Shown: positions 7,769-17,035, numbered from the stretch's first letter. The stretch is 64,000 nucleotides of DNA from Sphingorhabdus lacus (GCF_009768975.1 NZ_CP035733.1:2462001-2526000), one strand, 5' to 3'. Notes: a model not told the origin generated them from the sequence alone. Numbers and translations are program-made.

Positions 7769-8545
7769 TTATTCGGAAAGCGCGCTGAGGTTAGCCGCCG
7801 AAAATTTGCCACGACGATCAATCTCGATATCGAACGATAAACGATCGCCCTGCGTCACCTGACCCATGCCCGAGCGTTCCAGGGCCGAGATGTGCACAAA
7901 CACATCTTCGCCGCCGTCATCGCGCTGCACGAATCCAAAACCCTTCATGTCGTTGAAGAATTTCACAGTGCCATTGGCGCGTTCGCCGGTCGATTCGCGC
8001 TGTGGTCCACGAGGGGCCGAATCACGATCGCCACCACGGAAACCACCACCTTCGCGGGGGGCACGATCGCGGTCGAAACTACGTTCAGGACGCGGTGCGC
8101 GCTCGGGTACGGCGATGGGTTCGCCATCGATGACCAGATCGGTCGCAGACACCTTGCCACCACGATCCACCAGCGTGAATTCGAGCGGCTGCCCTTCGGC
8201 CAGACCGGAAAGACCGGCCTGCTCAACAGCGCTGATGTGCACGAACACATCATCGGGGCGGTCATCCACCTGGATGAAGCCGAAACCCTTTTGGCCATTG
8301 AAAAATTTGACTATTCCCTTGCCGGAGCCAATGACCTGCGCGGGCATCGGGGGTCCGCCGGCACCACGACGGGGTCCGCCGAAGCCGCCACCGCCACCTG
8401 CGCCGCCGCCGAATCCGCCACTAGGACGTCCGCCGCCAAAATCACTCTGGAATGGAGGGGGTGCCCGGTAGCCATCATAGCTGTCATCCCCAAAACCGTC
8501 TCGTTTGTCCCGGCCACGGCCGTTACGCTTGCGATCAAAACCCAT
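7769..8545 (-). CDS. Protein with two cold-shock domains and glycine/arginine-rich linkers
   Basis: The 258-residue protein has two cold-shock domains. The first begins GKGIVKFFNGQKGFGFIQ near residue 74 and the second begins NGTVKFFNDMKGFGFVQ near residue 192. Both keep the RNP1 (KGFGF[IV]) and RNP2 (DVFVHIS) motifs. The N-terminal 70 residues are rich in Gly, Arg and Tyr, and the linker is rich in Arg, Pro and Gly, as in disordered RNA-binding regions. It probably acts as an RNA chaperone. About 200 bases separate its start from the divergent rnd gene, room for the long 5' leader typical of cold-shock genes. Confidence 0.88.
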   Translation of the reverse strand: MGFDRKRNGRGRDKRDGFGDDSYDGYRAPPPFQSDFGGGRPSGGFGGGAGGGGGFGGPRRGAGGPPMPAQVIGSGKGIVKFFNGQKGFGFIQVDDRPDDVFVHISAVEQAGLSGLAEGQPLEFTLVDRGGKVSATDLVIDGEPIAVPERAPRPERSFDRDRAPREGGGFRGGDRDSAPRGPQRESTGERANGTVKFFNDMKGFGFVQRDDGGEDVFVHISALERSGMGQVTQGDRLSFDIEIDRRGKFSAANLSALSE

Positions 8546-8762
8546 GTCTTCGTACTTGCCTTCTCACCGCCCAAAACAAATTAGTCTATGCAGTCGAGGG
8601 CGCCAGTCCTGCACATCACAAGCGCGGCCCTTCCTGATCGCGCAAGCCCAAGCTATATCCCATTAAAAGATTACGCGATAGCAAATATTACGTGCCCTAT
8701 TCCGGCGCACAGAATCGCAGTTTTATTTGCGTTGACGGGCATGGTCGGGCAAGGGACCAGTC

Positions 8763-9380
8763 ATGAGCGTATATTTGCATGAAGAAGACTTACCCGCGGA
8801 CGTTTTGGCTGCGGGACCTGTTGCTGTCGACACCGAAACAATGGGTTTGATCACGCCGCGCGACCGGCTGTGCCTGTTGCAGATTTCGGATGGCAAAGGG
8901 GACGAGCATCTCGTCCGTTTCGGCCCGGATAGCGATTACGCCGCGCCGAATCTGCGCGCCGTTCTGGCTGACCCGCAACGGTTGAAGCTGTTCCACTTCG
9001 CGCGATTCGATCTGGCCGCCATTTCGCATTATCTGAATGTGACGGCCGCGCCGCTGTTCTGCACCAAAATCGCATCGCGTCTGACGCGGACATATACCGA
9101 CCGGCATGGCCTCAAGGAACTGGTGAAGGAAATGCTGGCGACGGACATTTCCAAGCAGCAGCAGTCCAGCGATTGGGGCGGCCCTGCCTTGTCCGAGGCG
9201 CAGAAGGATTATGCGGCAAGCGACGTGCGCTATCTGCACCGTCTGCATGCCGAATTTGTCGTCCGGCTGGAACGTGAAGGCCGGATGCAGCTGGCTCAGG
9301 CCTGTTTCGACTTCCTCCCCCACCGCGCCGAACTGGATTTGGCGGGATGGCCGGAAATCGATATATTCGGGCACAGTTAA
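8763..9380 (+). CDS. rnd: Ribonuclease D-type 3'-5' exonuclease (short form)
   Basis: The 205-residue protein contains the DEDDy exonuclease motifs: VAVDTETMGL (Exo I, DxE) near residue 21, FHFARFDLAAI (Exo II) near residue 77, and SDVRYLHRLH (Exo III, with YxxxD-type spacing) near residue 153. It lacks the C-terminal HRDC domains of E. coli RNase D, as is usual in alphaproteobacterial short forms. It should trim the 3' ends of structured RNAs such as tRNA precursors. It is immediately upstream of lptC (24-base gap), so the LPS transport genes may be read from its promoter. Confidence 0.85.
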   Translation: MSVYLHEEDLPADVLAAGPVAVDTETMGLITPRDRLCLLQISDGKGDEHLVRFGPDSDYAAPNLRAVLADPQRLKLFHFARFDLAAISHYLNVTAAPLFCTKIASRLTRTYTDRHGLKELVKEMLATDISKQQQSSDWGGPALSEAQKDYAASDVRYLHRLHAEFVVRLEREGRMQLAQACFDFLPHRAELDLAGWPEIDIFGHS

Positions 9381-9404
9381 GGTTCGAAGGCGTTTAACGC
9401 TCCT

Positions 9405-10040
9405 ATGTCCGAACTGGCCGATCTTGAACGCACACAAAGGCAACGTTGGGCCCTGCCCGGCGGACGGCATGACCGGCTCATCCGTTTCCTGCGCGTCGGG
9501 TTGCCGAGCATCATCGGGATATTGCTCGCCGTGCTGGCGTTCAGCCCGTTCGCCGGCACCCAGGAGCTCAGCTTTGTCTTGAACAAGGATGAAGTCAGTC
9601 TTTCGCGCGAACGCATGCGGCTTATCGAGGCGCTCTATCGCGGTGAGGACAGCGAGGGCCGGCCTTTTTCGCTTCGCGCCGGTAGCGCCGTGCAGAAAAC
9701 ATCTGCCGAACCCGTGCTGGACATGACATCCCTATCCGCCCGCATCCTTTTGAAAGACGGACCTGCGTCTATTTCAGCGCAGCGGGGTTCCTACAATCTC
9801 AACCGCGAAACCATGCGTGTGAATGGACCGCTCGCCGTCACCTCGCCCGACTATAATATGGTCGCGAGCAATGTGGAGCTGTCGCTGAAAGATAAGACCA
9901 TGCAAAGTTTCGGCGCGGTCAGCGGACGGACAAAAGTTGGTACATTTGAGGCAAAGCGGTTGAAGGCCGATCTGGAAACCCGGGTCGTGCGGCTCGATGG
10001 CGGCGTCCATTTGCGTATCAACCAGAATGCGATTAAGTGA
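9405..10040 (+). CDS. lptC: LPS export ABC transporter periplasmic protein LptC
   Basis: The 211-residue protein has a cytoplasmic N-terminus of about 28 residues, one membrane anchor (FLRVGLPSIIGILLAVLAF) and a periplasmic beta-jellyroll-type domain. It matches LptC, which receives LPS from LptB2FG and passes it to LptA. Its place directly upstream of lptA and lptB confirms the call. The sequence has diverged from the E. coli protein, as is usual for alphaproteobacteria. Confidence 0.88.
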   Translation: MSELADLERTQRQRWALPGGRHDRLIRFLRVGLPSIIGILLAVLAFSPFAGTQELSFVLNKDEVSLSRERMRLIEALYRGEDSEGRPFSLRAGSAVQKTSAEPVLDMTSLSARILLKDGPASISAQRGSYNLNRETMRVNGPLAVTSPDYNMVASNVELSLKDKTMQSFGAVSGRTKVGTFEAKRLKADLETRVVRLDGGVHLRINQNAIK

Positions 10041-10047
10041 GGCCGTA

Positions 10048-10578
10048 ATGAACACACGCTCTTTCATGACAGGTCTTTGCACGGTACTCGGCGCGGCGGC
10101 TATTTTGTCTACCGCATCCTCGGCGCAATCCATCCGCAACCACAACAGCAACGCCCCCGTTGATTTCACGGCCGGCTCGCTGGAATTGCAAGACCGCGCC
10201 GACCGGGTTGTCCTGGCAGGTGGCGTTACCGTGACGCAGGCGGGACTTGTGCTGAAATCAAGCCGCCTGACCGCAGCCTATTCGAGCAATGGCGGAGGCA
10301 CCGATGTCGAGCGGCTCGACGCCACCGGGGGCGTCACGATCACCAAAGACGACCTGCGCGCGACAAGCAATGCGGCGATCTACGACCTAAATTCCAGCCT
10401 GATCACGTTAATCGGCAATGTGAACCTCGTGCAGGGAAGCAACAAGCTGAACGGCGGACGCCTGGTCATTGATCTCAATTCCGGCCGTTCGACGATCAAT
10501 GGCGGTGGCCCTGCCGGAACAAGCACCTCGGGTGGCCGGGTATCCGGCACATTTACCGTACCGCCCCGCAAAAACTAA
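10048..10578 (+). CDS. lptA: LPS transport periplasmic bridge protein LptA
   Basis: The 176-residue protein starts at the ATG at 10048, seven bases after the lptC stop. It has a Sec signal peptide (MNTRSFMTGLCTVLGAAAIL) and an OstA-like beta-jellyroll with repeats such as DFTAGSLELQDRADRVVLAGGVTVTQ and GGVTITKDDLRA. It should form part of the periplasmic bridge carrying LPS to the outer membrane. The C-terminal tail is rich in Gly and Ser. An upstream in-frame start overlapping lptC was rejected because it would bury the signal peptide. Confidence 0.88.
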   Translation: MNTRSFMTGLCTVLGAAAILSTASSAQSIRNHNSNAPVDFTAGSLELQDRADRVVLAGGVTVTQAGLVLKSSRLTAAYSSNGGGTDVERLDATGGVTITKDDLRATSNAAIYDLNSSLITLIGNVNLVQGSNKLNGGRLVIDLNSGRSTINGGGPAGTSTSGGRVSGTFTVPPRKN

Positions 10579-10682
10579 TTGCGCCAAAATGGTCAGGCAT
10601 GAATCATGCCAATTGCATGTTGTCCGCAGACTGGGTAGCTGTTGAAACGATACCACCCGTCAATTGCGGACTATGATTTGAT

Positions 10683-11462
10683 ATGGACAGCATAACAGCA
10701 GAGCGCCCGGCCGCGGATGCGAACATTTCAGAAAGCGTACAGTCGGGACTGGGCGTGGTCTCCATTGCCAAAAGCTATGACAAGCGCGCCGTCCTCACCG
10801 ATGTTTCGCTTTCGGTCGCCAAGGGCGAGGTCGTGGGCCTTCTTGGGCCGAACGGTGCGGGTAAAACCACCTGCTTCTATTCCATCATGGGTCTCGTCAA
10901 ACCGGATAGCGGACGCATAACATTGGATGGCGCCGACATAACTGGCCTGCCCATGTACCGCCGGGCGATATTGGGGCTTGGTTATCTGCCTCAGGAAACC
11001 TCGATTTTCCGAGGCATGACCGTCGAGCAGAATATCAGCGCCGTCCTCGAAATGGCCGAACCGGACGCCAGCGCCCGTGCGGCACGGCTGGAAACCCTGC
11101 TGGATGAATTCGGACTTGGCCGGTTGCGCAGCGCACCCGCCATGGCGCTTTCGGGTGGTGAACGGCGGCGGTGCGAAATTGCACGTGCACTCGCAGCCAA
11201 CCCGTCGATCATGCTGCTCGATGAACCTTTTGCAGGGATCGACCCCATTTCGATTTCGGATATCCGTAATCTCGTAAAAGACCTCAAAACACGCGGCATT
11301 GGCGTTCTGATAACCGACCATAATGTGCGCGAAACATTGGAAATTGTTGACCGCGCCTGCATCATCTATGGCGGACAAGTCCTGTTTTCAGGCTCGCCGG
11401 AAGCGCTGGTCGCCGACCCCAATGTGCGCCGTCTGTATCTCGGCGAGAGTTTTGCGATGTAA
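10683..11462 (+). CDS. lptB: LPS export ABC transporter ATP-binding protein LptB
   Basis: The 259-residue ATPase has Walker A GPNGAGKT near residue 57, a Q-loop in LPQETSIFRGMTV, the signature motif LSGGERRR and Walker B MLLDEPFAGIDP followed by the DHNVRETL switch. PQETSIFR and FAGIDPISI are typical of LptB. An N-terminal extension of about 20 residues precedes the ABC core. LptB powers LPS extraction with LptF and LptG, which are not in this window. rpoN follows, the classic alphaproteobacterial order. Confidence 0.93.
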   Translation: MDSITAERPAADANISESVQSGLGVVSIAKSYDKRAVLTDVSLSVAKGEVVGLLGPNGAGKTTCFYSIMGLVKPDSGRITLDGADITGLPMYRRAILGLGYLPQETSIFRGMTVEQNISAVLEMAEPDASARAARLETLLDEFGLGRLRSAPAMALSGGERRRCEIARALAANPSIMLLDEPFAGIDPISISDIRNLVKDLKTRGIGVLITDHNVRETLEIVDRACIIYGGQVLFSGSPEALVADPNVRRLYLGESFAM

Positions 11463-11515
11463 TGGCATGCGCTCATGCAGAATTTCCAGCCATCCCCAGT
11501 CTGAATAACTAGCCT

Positions 11516-13006
11516 GTGGCATTAGCGCCCCGCCTCGACCTACGCCAAAGCCAATCGCTGGTGATGACGCCGCAGTTGCAGCAGGCGATCAAGCTTTTGG
11601 CGCTGTCCTCAATGGAGATCGAGGCGTTCATCGCCGAAGAGGTGGAGCGCAATCCGCTGCTCGAAACCGGAACCAGCGAGATTCAGGCGGAAAGTCCACC
11701 GGATGACTTTACCGCATTGCCCACCACCGAGAGCGGCGATCGCAGCAGCGACGATGTTTTGGGCGGCACGGATATGGCCGCTTCGGAAGCATTGGACGTC
11801 GATTTCGGCGCGGAAACCTTCCACCATGATGGCGTTGCCGATAGCGTTGGGGGCGCAGATGGCATGCTGGGCCTGTCCGGTGGAAACACGGCCAGCAGCT
11901 TCGACGGGGAAGGTCCCGATTTCGATAGCTTCGCCGCCGCCGATATCAGCCTGCGCGAACATTTGATGGCGCAAGCCGGGGCAAGCCTTTCGGGTCGCCT
12001 GCTGTTTCTGGCGCAACAGATTATCGAGCAGATCGAGCCAACCGGCTATTTGGGCGCGGACCTTCTGGCGATGGCACACCGGCTGGGCGTCAGCATGGCC
12101 GAGATGGAAGAGGCGCTGACCGAAGTGCAGCGTTTCGATCCCACTGGTGTCGGCGCACGCGACCTTGCGGAATGCATCATGCTGCAAGCCAAAGAAGCGG
12201 ACCGTTATGACCCGTGCATGGCCAAGCTGATCAACAATCTCGATCTGGTTGCCAAAGGCGCCTTTGACCAGTTGAAGCGCATGTGCCGCGTCGATGACGA
12301 AGATTTGCGGGACATGATGATCGAGCTGCGCAGTTACGATCCCAAACCGGGCTGCCGTTTTGAAAGCGAAAGCAGTGTCGCTGTTACCCCCGATATCTTT
12401 GTAACCGCGCGCGGGGCGGGATGGGCCATCGAATTGAACAGCGCGAATTTACCCCGCCTGCTGATCAACCGGACCTATGTTGCCGAACTGGGGCAGGACA
12501 AAGCGACGAAGGCGTGGCTCAACGAATGCATGGCCGACGCCAATTGGCTGATCAAGGCCATGGACCAGAGGCAGCGGACGATCATCAAGGTCGCAACCGA
12601 AATAGTGAAGCAACAAGACGGTTTCTTTCGTGGCGGCGTGGCGCATCTCAGGCCGCTGACCCTGCGCCAGGTTGCCGACGCCATCGAAATGCATGAATCG
12701 ACGGTCAGCCGGGTGACCAGCAATAAATATCTGCATTGCGACCGGGGTTTGTTTGACCTGAAATATTTCTTCTCCTCCGGGGTCCAGTCCGCCGATGGCG
12801 ACGGGGTTTCTGCCGAAGCGGTCAAGAGCCATATCAAGACACTCATCGATGGCGAGGGTGCCAAAATCCTGTCGGACGATACGTTAGTCGATCTGCTCAA
12901 CGCCAAAGGCTTCGACATTGCGAGGCGGACTGTCGCCAAATATCGCGAAGCCATGGGGATCGGTTCTTCGGTGCAGCGGCGGCGGCAAAAGAAAATGGGG
13001 CGGTGA
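11516..13006 (+). CDS. rpoN: RNA polymerase sigma-54 factor
   Basis: The 496-residue protein has region I (QSQSLVMTPQLQQAIKLL), an acidic region II rich in Asp and Gly, the core-binding domain, the HTH and the C-terminal RpoN box ARRTVAKYRE. The start is GTG at 11516; it places region I four codons earlier than any ATG, and the stop of lptB is 54 bases upstream. Sigma-54 transcribes from -24/-12 promoters with enhancer-binding activators. The genes that usually follow, hpf and ptsN, are absent here; a flippase gene follows instead. Confidence 0.95.
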   Translation: MALAPRLDLRQSQSLVMTPQLQQAIKLLALSSMEIEAFIAEEVERNPLLETGTSEIQAESPPDDFTALPTTESGDRSSDDVLGGTDMAASEALDVDFGAETFHHDGVADSVGGADGMLGLSGGNTASSFDGEGPDFDSFAAADISLREHLMAQAGASLSGRLLFLAQQIIEQIEPTGYLGADLLAMAHRLGVSMAEMEEALTEVQRFDPTGVGARDLAECIMLQAKEADRYDPCMAKLINNLDLVAKGAFDQLKRMCRVDDEDLRDMMIELRSYDPKPGCRFESESSVAVTPDIFVTARGAGWAIELNSANLPRLLINRTYVAELGQDKATKAWLNECMADANWLIKAMDQRQRTIIKVATEIVKQQDGFFRGGVAHLRPLTLRQVADAIEMHESTVSRVTSNKYLHCDRGLFDLKYFFSSGVQSADGDGVSAEAVKSHIKTLIDGEGAKILSDDTLVDLLNAKGFDIARRTVAKYREAMGIGSSVQRRRQKKMGR

Positions 13007-13013
13007 CAGGCCC

Positions 13014-13028
13014 TAGGGTCGGGACCTA
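13014..13028. promoter_or_regulatory. Short palindromic box (first copy)
   Basis: TAGGGTCGGGACCTA is a near-palindrome in the 72-base gap between rpoN and the flippase gene. The same 15-mer with one change occurs at 60139-60153. The role is unknown: it could be an operator or a fragment of a dispersed element. Confidence 0.35.
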
Positions 13029-13078
13029 TTAATAGCGCTTGCCATAGAGGGAAGTCGCGGCGTAGCGGGGCGCCACCA

Positions 13079-14752
13079 ATGACAGATACAAAAACGGACG
13101 ACGAAATCTCCGCACGCGATGTGGCAAAAGGCGCAGGCACCACCCTGCTCGCCCGGTTGGGCGGTGTGCTCGAAGTCGTCGCGCAACCGCTCTACATCTG
13201 GCTTTTCGGATTGGCAGGCTATGGATTTTACGGCGCGCTGTGGGCCGCGACAAATCTGACGCAGAATGTAGCGGATTTGGGAACCACCGGGGCGATGCAG
13301 CGCGTCATCCCGCAAGCAACATCCGCGCAAAAGGAGGCTGCCGCCTTACGCGCCGCTTTAATCCTTGGCGTTATACCCTGCATCCTCATTGCGATCACCG
13401 TATTCATTCTCGCAGAACCGGTTTCGAAATTTTTCAACGCCGACGCCCGCGATTCCGCACAGGCAACCGAGATCATTCGCCTGTTCATCTGGGCGCTTCC
13501 GCTCTGGTCCTTTGTCGAAGTCGCAACATCGGCCCTGCGTGCGCGCCGCATTTTTGGCGCGGAGATCCGGCTGCGCCTGTTCTGGGAACAATTGATCCGC
13601 TTGCTGGTCGTCGTCAGCCTGTTCTTTGCGGGCTGGTCGACACGGGCGCTTTATATCGGCCACCTAATTTCTTTGGGCGCAACCTGCCTTTTATGCGTCC
13701 GCCTTTTGGCAAAGAATTTCGAATTGCGGCTGATGTTCAAAGGTCCGCTGGTCGACGACATGTTTCACGCCACACTGAAGGCAGGATTGGCCGTTCTTCC
13801 GACCAACATTGCCTTGCGGATATTCGGCGACGGCCCTGCCATTGCCCTTAATGCAATCCTGCCGGGTGCGAGCGGCGCGGTGGCGACAAGCCTCTATATT
13901 GTCGCGCGCAAAATATCGAGCCTGGTGCAATTGGTGCGCACCGCCTTTGCCTATGTGCTGGCACCCCTGGCGTCGGCCCTTTCCAAAGATGGAAAGGAGA
14001 AAGTATCCTCCATCTATGGTTTTTCGACGCGTGTCCTTGTGACGCTGGCGCTCCCGTTGGCCGCCGTTCTGGGCGCGATGGGCCCGACAATCCTGCCGGT
14101 CTTTGGTCCGGGTGTCGAACAGGCGCTCATCGCGGTCTGGATTTTGCTTGCCTCGCGTGCCTTTGAAGCCGTGTGCGGCGCAGCGGCACCGATCCAGCAG
14201 GTCGTGTCGGCCCACCGGCACCAACTGGTTGGCAGCATCACCGGCGTGGTATTGGCGTTCGTCATCGGGGGATATTTCACACCGCAATATGGTCTGAACG
14301 CTATGGCGTGGGCCGTTGCGATCGGCCTTGCAGCCGCGTCCGCCATACCCATGATCCAGCTCAATCTACATGACGACCTCCACCCGTTCGAGCGGCCCTT
14401 CCTGGCGGTTCTTTTGAAGGCATTGGGCGTTGCCATTGCCGGATCGCTCCTGATCGTGGCGATCCAGTTCGTACCTCTGCTCGCGCAAAGAGTGCTTTTC
14501 GCCGGCCTAGTGCTGGTGGCCTTTGCCTTCGCGCCCCGCGTGGCTATCGGACTGGCGTTTGTGGGGCTTGCTGAATGGGTTATCGAGACGCAGTTTTCCT
14601 TGCCCGCCCAATTGCTTTCGCGTCTGGTGACCATTGTCCTGATGTTGCCGGTCGTCATCGGCACATTGTGGCTATCCCTGCGCCTTGCCCTGCCCGAGGC
14701 AGACCGCCGCGCCATTGGCGACAAAACGGCCCGCAAATTACGTCTGGTTTGA
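13079..14752 (+). CDS. Oligosaccharide/lipopolysaccharide flippase (MOP superfamily)
   Basis: The 557-residue protein has about 14 predicted membrane segments and resembles Wzx-type polysaccharide biosynthesis exporters of the MATE/MOP superfamily. The N-terminus VAKGAGTTLLARLGGVLEVV and the segment GFYGALWAATNL fit the family. It should move a lipid-linked sugar across the inner membrane; the substrate is unknown. Its 3' end overlaps the convergent nucleotidyltransferase gene by 15 bases. It is longer than most Wzx proteins (about 420-480 residues), with the extra length as C-terminal membrane helices. Confidence 0.82.
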   Translation: MTDTKTDDEISARDVAKGAGTTLLARLGGVLEVVAQPLYIWLFGLAGYGFYGALWAATNLTQNVADLGTTGAMQRVIPQATSAQKEAAALRAALILGVIPCILIAITVFILAEPVSKFFNADARDSAQATEIIRLFIWALPLWSFVEVATSALRARRIFGAEIRLRLFWEQLIRLLVVVSLFFAGWSTRALYIGHLISLGATCLLCVRLLAKNFELRLMFKGPLVDDMFHATLKAGLAVLPTNIALRIFGDGPAIALNAILPGASGAVATSLYIVARKISSLVQLVRTAFAYVLAPLASALSKDGKEKVSSIYGFSTRVLVTLALPLAAVLGAMGPTILPVFGPGVEQALIAVWILLASRAFEAVCGAAAPIQQVVSAHRHQLVGSITGVVLAFVIGGYFTPQYGLNAMAWAVAIGLAAASAIPMIQLNLHDDLHPFERPFLAVLLKALGVAIAGSLLIVAIQFVPLLAQRVLFAGLVLVAFAFAPRVAIGLAFVGLAEWVIETQFSLPAQLLSRLVTIVLMLPVVIGTLWLSLRLALPEADRRAIGDKTARKLRLV

Positions 14753-15544
14753 CTGTTTCCGGTTGAGCCGGATTTCCAATGCCTGCCGGTGGTCATCCGG
14801 CTTGTCGACATCAATGGCGGCCTCGGGTGTTGCCAAGGGCACAAGCCGGGCTTTCAGGCCCAGTCTATTGCCCGCCTGCCGTAGTGCTTCACCCAGCCCT
14901 ATGGTGCGCGTTAGCGCCCGCACGGCCAGCCACGGGCCGAAGTGCAGAAAAAGCTTCCAAGCCGTTTTACGATCCTGTTCCGCACGCGACCAGAGTTCAA
15001 GCGCGGGCAAGCATTTTACCGACTGCAACGCAAACAGGTTGGCCCCGGACCAATAGCCATCCGCAAATTTCAGCCATGTCCTTTTGTTCGATGGGTAGCG
15101 CTCAATCAGAATAGAGCGCTCCACCATGCCCACGGCAACATCGGCGTCGCCTGCATCGGTGATGAACGCAGACAGCAGATCCGCTTCAAGCAAGGGATGG
15201 TCGGCTGTGGTCACCAAGATCGGAAAGGGTAAGCCGCTGGTTCCGGCCAATTCTGCAATACTGCTGGAGATACCCGCGCTGCTTTGGCGCAAAACCGCCC
15301 CACCGCCCTGTTCGACAGCGTCAAGCAGAGCGTCGGTGTTCTGGGCGATCACCATGATTTGGCGCACGGCAGGGGTGGCGTGCAGCGCCTTCAGCACGTG
15401 GCTCAGCATTGGCAGACCATCAAAGTCGATCAGCGCTTTGGCTGAAACACCAAAATGGGCCGCAAGCGCGTCGCCCTTGGGTCTGCTACCCGCCAGAACG
15501 AGCGCGGACCAGCCTGTGTGGCCCTGCGCTAAAGGGGATGTCAT
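14738..15544 (-). CDS. MobA-like nucleotidyltransferase (NTP_transf_3)
   Basis: From the ATG at 15544 the protein has 268 residues. It begins with a nucleotide-binding strand (WSALVLAGSRPKGDAL), then KALIDFDGLPMLSHVL and the metal-binding region VTTADHPLLE. These are the motifs of the MobA/IspD-like nucleotidyltransferase fold, although the usual GGxSxRM loop is replaced by GSRPKGD. It probably activates a sugar or polyol phosphate with CTP or GTP. Position beside a flippase, an ICMT-like enzyme and a kinase suggests a role in making a surface lipid or glycan. A 48-base upstream extension of the frame is less likely. Confidence 0.75.
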   Translation of the reverse strand: MTSPLAQGHTGWSALVLAGSRPKGDALAAHFGVSAKALIDFDGLPMLSHVLKALHATPAVRQIMVIAQNTDALLDAVEQGGGAVLRQSSAGISSSIAELAGTSGLPFPILVTTADHPLLEADLLSAFITDAGDADVAVGMVERSILIERYPSNKRTWLKFADGYWSGANLFALQSVKCLPALELWSRAEQDRKTAWKLFLHFGPWLAVRALTRTIGLGEALRQAGNRLGLKARLVPLATPEAAIDVDKPDDHRQALEIRLNRKQSNQT

Positions 15545-15623
15545 GATTTTGCCCCATTGTTGTTCAAAGGGAACGTCCTCTTCTAAAAGCATCGAGTTAG
15601 GATTGTTGGTGTATCAACAGGAA

Positions 15624-16340
15624 ATGGCCCGCAGCGGCAAGTCGCTATTCTTCATTCGCGGCACATATATCTACACAATTATAGCGATTTCGACGTTGAT
15701 CGCCTTTTTAACCCGCGATATCGGCCCCTTTGCGACGGCGCAAGCCGACTGCGCCTGGTTCTGGGTCTCGTTCGCCGTCGCCAGCGCTGGCGCCATTGTC
15801 CGCATCTTTACCAGTGGTTGGGCAGCGCTCGGCACATCGGGACGCGCAAAGGTCGCCGCTGAAGCTGCCGAACTCAACACAACCGGACCTTATTCGCTGG
15901 TGCGCAATCCGCTTTATGTCGGCCGCATCCTGAATTTTACCGGACTTGCCATGTTGTCGGGAAGCTGGGTCTTCGGTGCTCTGGTATTTCTACTCGCCAT
16001 TTTGGTTTACGAGCGGATTTCGGTTTATGAAGAAGAGTATTTGCGCGACAAGTTCGGTGAAGCGCATGCCGCTTGGGCCGCGCATGTCCCGGCCCTGCTT
16101 CCGCGCTTGTCGGGTTGGGTCTCGCCCAAATATCCTTTCTGGTGGAAACGTATGATTTGGCGCGAACAGAATAAGCTGTTCCTGCTTGCTACCGGTGTGT
16201 TTCTCACTTGGTTTGCCCGCACCGGTTTTGATGTCGCGGCACTGAACGGCAACTGGGTTATGGCCTATGCCGCCCTGGTCGTCCTTCGCTTCATCATCGG
16301 CGGATTGAAAATGATCGGGTTCTTTAAAGAGCTGAGCTGA
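15624..16340 (+). CDS. Isoprenylcysteine carboxyl methyltransferase (ICMT)-like membrane protein
   Basis: The 238-residue protein has four to five membrane helices and the ICMT/PEMT signature: GPYSLVRNPLYVGRIL near residue 88, then an amphipathic EEEYLRDKFGEAHAAWAAHVP region. Bacterial members methylate membrane-associated carboxylates or lipids; their substrates are mostly unknown. The start is uncertain: GTG at 15609 has an AGGA six bases upstream, while ATG at 15624 has only a close AGGA. It is divergent from the nucleotidyltransferase, and its stop overlaps the start of the kinase gene by one base. Confidence 0.75.
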   Translation: MARSGKSLFFIRGTYIYTIIAISTLIAFLTRDIGPFATAQADCAWFWVSFAVASAGAIVRIFTSGWAALGTSGRAKVAAEAAELNTTGPYSLVRNPLYVGRILNFTGLAMLSGSWVFGALVFLLAILVYERISVYEEEYLRDKFGEAHAAWAAHVPALLPRLSGWVSPKYPFWWKRMIWREQNKLFLLATGVFLTWFARTGFDVAALNGNWVMAYAALVVLRFIIGGLKMIGFFKELS

Positions 16341-17035
16341 TGGCGTCGCTTGCCCCGCTGATTGCGGTTATCGGATGCGACGGGTCGGGCAAGTCCACTT
16401 TGGCCGAGGCGCTGGTCGCCGACTATAGCGCCCGTCGTCCTGTGGCCTATGTTTATCTCGGGCTCAAATCGGGTGCGATGGGCGAGGCCATCAAACAGTG
16501 GCCAATTATCGGTGGCTGGCTGGAGAAAAAGCTGTCGAAACGGGCGTCACAGGCGCGCGATACGAAGCAGAAAATCCCCGGTGTAGCGACGGCACTCGTC
16601 ATTTATCTGCTTTCCACCGTACGCTTGCGCCGCTTCCGGCAGACGCTCGCGCATCGCCGCGCGGGCCGGCTTGTCATTACCGACCGCTATCCGCAGGTGG
16701 AAGTGCCGGGCTTTTACGATGGCCCGGGTCTTTCAGCCGCAAAGGCAGGCAGCAGCTTTATTGCATGGCTGTCTCGGCGCGAGCGGGCCAAATATGAATG
16801 GATGGCGGCGCATTTACCGACGCTGGTGATCCGCATCAACATCGACATCGAAACGGCCCTTGCGCGCAAACCGGACCACGCCCGTGATTTGCTGGAAAAA
16901 AAGATTGCCGTGACGCCTGTGCTCACCTTTGCAGGCGCGCCAATCATCGAACTCGACGGGCGGGAACCTTTTGCAACGGTCAAAGCGAAGGCAACGGCAG
17001 CAATTGACGCCGCGCTTGCGTCAGGCGGCGCGTAA
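16340..17035 (+). CDS. Thymidylate-kinase-like P-loop kinase
   Basis: The 231-residue protein has Walker A ([10 protein letters not shown] near residue 11) and an ITDRYP motif near residue 111, the DR(Y/H) substrate-binding region of thymidylate-kinase-like enzymes. It does not match tmk itself in the substrate-binding loops, and the central segment ([20 protein letters not shown]) is basic. It may phosphorylate a sugar, nucleoside or lipid-head-group precursor. It begins on the last base of the ICMT-like gene, so the two are coupled. Its 3' end overlaps the convergent chemoreceptor gene by 15 bases. Confidence 0.72.
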   Translation: MASLAPLIAVIGCDGSGKSTLAEALVADYSARRPVAYVYLGLKSGAMGEAIKQWPIIGGWLEKKLSKRASQARDTKQKIPGVATALVIYLLSTVRLRRFRQTLAHRRAGRLVITDRYPQVEVPGFYDGPGLSAAKAGSSFIAWLSRRERAKYEWMAAHLPTLVIRINIDIETALARKPDHARDLLEKKIAVTPVLTFAGAPIIELDGREPFATVKAKATAAIDAALASGGA

